DNA from: Symbiodinium natans
Lineage: Eukaryota > Sar > Dinophyceae > Suessiales > Symbiodiniaceae
Direction: 5' to 3'
DNA length: 64,000 bases
Assembly (NCBI GenBank): GCA_905221605.1
Contig: CAJNDS010002157.1
Location: 792,001 to 856,000 of the forward strand
The position numbers and the translations under genes were made by a program. Positions 61,786 through 64,000 of the stretch are shown piece by piece. Each line of letters opens with the position of its first letter. Position 1 is the first letter of the stretch. Below the pieces are notes generated by a model. The model was not told the origin of the DNA, ran no database searches, and was given only the letters and a program-made list of their open reading frames with translations.

Positions 61786-62226
61786 CTAAACCCCAAACCC
61801 TAAACCCTAAGCCCTAAACCCTAAACCCTAAACCCTTGCCGCTAAGTCATGGCGAAGTCGGCTCATATGATTTGGGGTTTATGGGCTTTGGACGCCTGGG
61901 GCTCCGTGGTTGATGTTGGGTTCAAGGTTCCTTCTGAGCGAAACCTCGCTGCTAGGATCCGTCACGGCCCAAGACCTACTTCAACCCGCATCCCACCTAA
62001 CAGTGTATACTGTGACACGCAACAGTGAACGTCTTTTGGGCCTCTAACTGTACCTGGACAGTTTCAGGGCAAGACCCTAGACCCAAAAGCCTCAGTTTGT
62101 GCAGCCCAAGTTCTGAGCCACCCAGCTACCAAAAACAGTCAGAAGAATACCAAGGACCTTGCTCAGCTGCCTGGCGCAGAAGCCAACTCGGGTTGCGTTG
62201 GCGGCACAGGGTTTGTGGGTGTTAGG

Positions 62227-62321
62227 TTGGGATGTTTTCTAACAGTCCTCAATCGGGATTATAATAGGGGGTACTAGAATCCCGATTAAGGACTGTTAGT
62301 TAATAAGGGTTTACATCCCAA
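62227..62321. mobile_element. introner-like inverted-repeat element, copy 9
   Basis: TTGGGATGTTTTCTAACAGT left arm, TAAGGGTTTACATCCCAA right arm. Flanked by GTGTTAGG and GTGTTCGG (7 of 8). It lies in the transporter gene region. Confidence 0.8.
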
Positions 62322-62808
62322 GTGTTCGGGTTCGGGATCTGTGCAAGAAGGGCTGTGGGATGATTTGTTTGCAGGGTTTTGGGTTGACGTTTCGGGGTCT
62401 ACGGTCCTGAGTGTCTGAATAACTTCTATAAACGCCAAACCCTGAACCCTAAACTAAACACTCCAACTACAAGACCCTGAGCCTAACTGACCCGAAGCCC
62501 GAAGAACCTGAGTTTTAATTTGATACGGGCGTAGGCTACTAGGGTTTCGGGTTTGGGGGGTGGGAGAGGGGGGGGGGGGGGGGAACGCTTAGTTTGGGCA
62601 GCTTGCACGAGAGAATCATAGGGAACACAAGGGGATATTCTTGATAATCAAAGCAATACCTATAAACCCTACGCAAAGGCTTCTCTGTAGTACCATTTTG
62701 TATACTAGCAGCCCCTACAACTAACCCAAAAAGAAACTAGTTACATTAGAGCCTTCAGGGAAACCCTAAAGTAGGCTCCTGTGTTGACCGGAAGAATGTG
62801 CTTCTGAC

Positions 62809-62858
62809 CCGCCTCTGCAAGTCTTCAGTTTTGGCCCACTCCTGAGTGCGCGCTTGGC
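62809..62858 (-). CDS. short exon, probably transporter N-terminal half
   Basis: QARTQEWAKTEDLQRR lies between a G-run ending GGGGAG and CGG|GTCAGA. A charged loop-like segment. Gene membership is inferred from strand and position only. Confidence 0.4.
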
Positions 62859-62965
62859 CTCCCCCCAACCCGAAACACCCTAAACCCTAAACCCTAAACC
62901 CCCACTAGGTTGGGGGAGGGTTTAGGGTTTAGGGCTTAAGGCGAACGAAGCCCGATGACTTCAAC

Positions 62966-63006
62966 CGGGCGGCCAGAACAGCCACAGAAAGAAGCACACG
63001 CGCCCT
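62966..63006 (-). CDS. short exon with hydrophobic helix, probably transporter
   Basis: RARVLLSVAVLAAR lies between GGGTTCAG and CCG|GTTGAA. Fits a membrane helix of the transporter. Confidence 0.4.
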
Positions 63007-63198
63007 CTGAACCCCAAACCCGGAACCCTAGTCCAAGCCCAAAGCCCACGCCTTAAACCCGGGTTAAGGTTCAGGGTTTAGGCTTTAGGGGTTAGGGTTT
63101 AGGATGTAGGGTTTAAGGTTCAGGGACTGGGGGGGGGGGGGGTTAGGGTTAGACTTTGATATAAGGTTCAGGGTTTGGGATGGTTTAGGGCTTCCACC

Positions 63199-63304
63199 TT
63201 GGGATGTTGCCCCTTATACAAACAGTCCCTAATAGGGATTATAGTAGACCCCCTATTATAATCCCTACGAAGGACTCTCTTCGTACAAGGGGGGGACATG
63301 CCAA
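63199..63304. mobile_element. introner-like inverted-repeat element, copy 10, perfect 8-bp duplication
   Basis: TTGGGATGTTGCCCCTTATA left arm, CAAGGGGGGGACATGCCAA right arm. Flanked by CTTCCACC on both sides (63191-63198 and 63305-63312), 8 of 8. Confidence 0.85.
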
Positions 63305-63484
63305 CTTCCACCCCTACAGCCTTCTGACCCTAAACCCTAAACCCTAAACCCTAAAACCTAAACCCTAAACCCTAAACCCTAAACCCTTAACCCTTAAACC
63401 CTAAACCCTAAACCCTCGACCCTAAACCCTAACCCTAAACCCTATACCTCTGAGAAGTCCGAGGTGCAAGCCCTACCCAGGTAC

Positions 63485-63565
63485 CCGCACTCGTGGAGAA
63501 GCCGTGGAGGGTTTCGGCCAAGAAGACGAAGAGGGCCACCGAGCAGAAGGCCTCTACCAGGGTGA
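63485..63565 (-). CDS. exon with membrane helix, probably transporter N-terminal half
   Basis: VTLVEAFCSVALFVFLAETL then HGFSTSA, after CTAAAAG and before GCGG|GTACCT. Very high G/C third positions. The upstream order suits an early helix of the same transporter, but the family match is weak. Confidence 0.5.
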
Positions 63566-63579
63566 CTTTTAGAGCAGAA

Positions 63580-63752
63580 CTTCCCCTAGACCCTAAACCC
63601 TAAGCCCTAACCCTAAACCCGAAGCCCCAAGCCCTAAACCCTAAACCCTAGACCCCAAGCCCTAAACCCTAAACCCTAAACCCCAAGCCCTAAACCTTAA
63701 ACCCTAAACCCTAAGTCCTAGGCCCTAAGTCTTAAACCCTAAATCCTAAACC
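63580..63752. repeat. CCCTAAA/CCCTAAG array
   Basis: About 20 heptads with several variants (CCCCAAG, CCCTAAG, CCTTAAA). Confidence 0.85.
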
Positions 63753-63827
63753 CGAGTCCTTAGAACCCTGAAGATGCTGTAGGGCTCAGCCTAAACTTCT
63801 TCATTGCATCGAAACGAAAAACCCAAC

Positions 63828-63890
63828 TGCCACGTCAGAGAAGACGTCACTGGGGCGCCTCTCAACCACAAGAAAGCGGTTTCCGACATT
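63828..63890 (-). CDS. exon-like segment, possibly transporter
   Basis: NVGNRFLVVERRPSDVFSDV ends at GCA|GTTGGG. Open and biased, but the acceptor is unclear. It runs to the edge of the TTTAGGG array at 63892-63958. Confidence 0.4.
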
Positions 63891-64000
63891 GGGGTTTAGG
63901 GTTTAGGGTTTAGGGTTTAGGGTTTAGGGTTTAGGGTTTAGGGTTTAGGGTTTAGGGTGTCGGGCTTCGGGTTTGGGGTTCATGGTTTCCGAAATTGGGG

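Noticed and set aside
1-64000. True chromosome end
   Set aside because: Arrays are short, in both polarities and interrupted by exons throughout, so they are interstitial rather than a terminal telomere.
1-64000. Spliced-leader genes, tRNA or rRNA genes, CRISPR arrays
   Set aside because: No dinoflagellate spliced-leader sequence, cloverleaf-like segment, rRNA core or regularly spaced direct repeats with unique spacers was seen by eye; a covariance-model search was not possible.

Overview
This is eukaryotic nuclear DNA, most likely from a dinoflagellate (a Symbiodiniaceae- or Polarella-like genome). The reasons are: TTTAGGG/CCCTAAA heptads scattered in well over a hundred short arrays in both orientations across all 64 kb; short exons (about 35-350 nt) with G/C-rich third codon positions; introns that start with GT, GC or apparently GA and end in AG; many small inverted-repeat elements that look like introner-type intron makers; and a degenerate LINE. 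The species is an inference. I saw no tRNA, rRNA, CRISPR array, bacterial-style operon or dinoflagellate spliced-leader sequence.

Layout. Nearly every unique island between telomere-like arrays carries a short open frame on the minus strand, usually with an AG acceptor upstream and a donor downstream. The window therefore looks like one or a few very long, co-directional, minus-strand genes whose introns are largely telomere-like repeat and inverted-repeat elements. From right to left: 57.2-63.9 kb, a folate-biopterin transporter (BT1/FBT) family gene, whose core exons 61698-61785, 61487-61533 and 60614-60687 join in phase through GC-AG introns; 48-56 kb, helix-rich exons of unknown function, including one intron (55790-55906) made almost wholly of an inverted-repeat element; 46215-47147, an intronless gene for a membrane-anchored 2H-phosphoesterase-like protein; 42.9-43.6 kb, an RNase H remnant of a retroelement; 35.5-45.5 kb, a run of unidentified exons; 31.9-34.8 kb, a C/G-rich block without telomere heptads, inserted into an inverted-repeat element; 16.4-31.3 kb, further exons, one of them PDZ-like; 9.9-16.3 kb, a frameshifted LINE bounded by telomere-like repeats; 2.2-9.4 kb, another unidentified multi-exon gene or genes.

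The most interesting system is how introns are built here. (1) A family of about 100-bp inverted-repeat elements (TTGGGATG...CATCCCAA) occurs ten times, several flanked by 8-bp target duplications, and at least one copy is essentially a whole intron. (2) Telomere-type heptads supply splice signals directly: TTTAG as acceptor and G|GTTTAG as donor border many exons, and one gap between two open exons is only about 30 nt of heptads.

Exon limits were read by eye from frame, third-position bias and splice-like signals. They are hypotheses needing RNA evidence. G/C-rich islands often stay open on both strands, so any single exon may be wrong even though the overall minus-strand pattern is strong.
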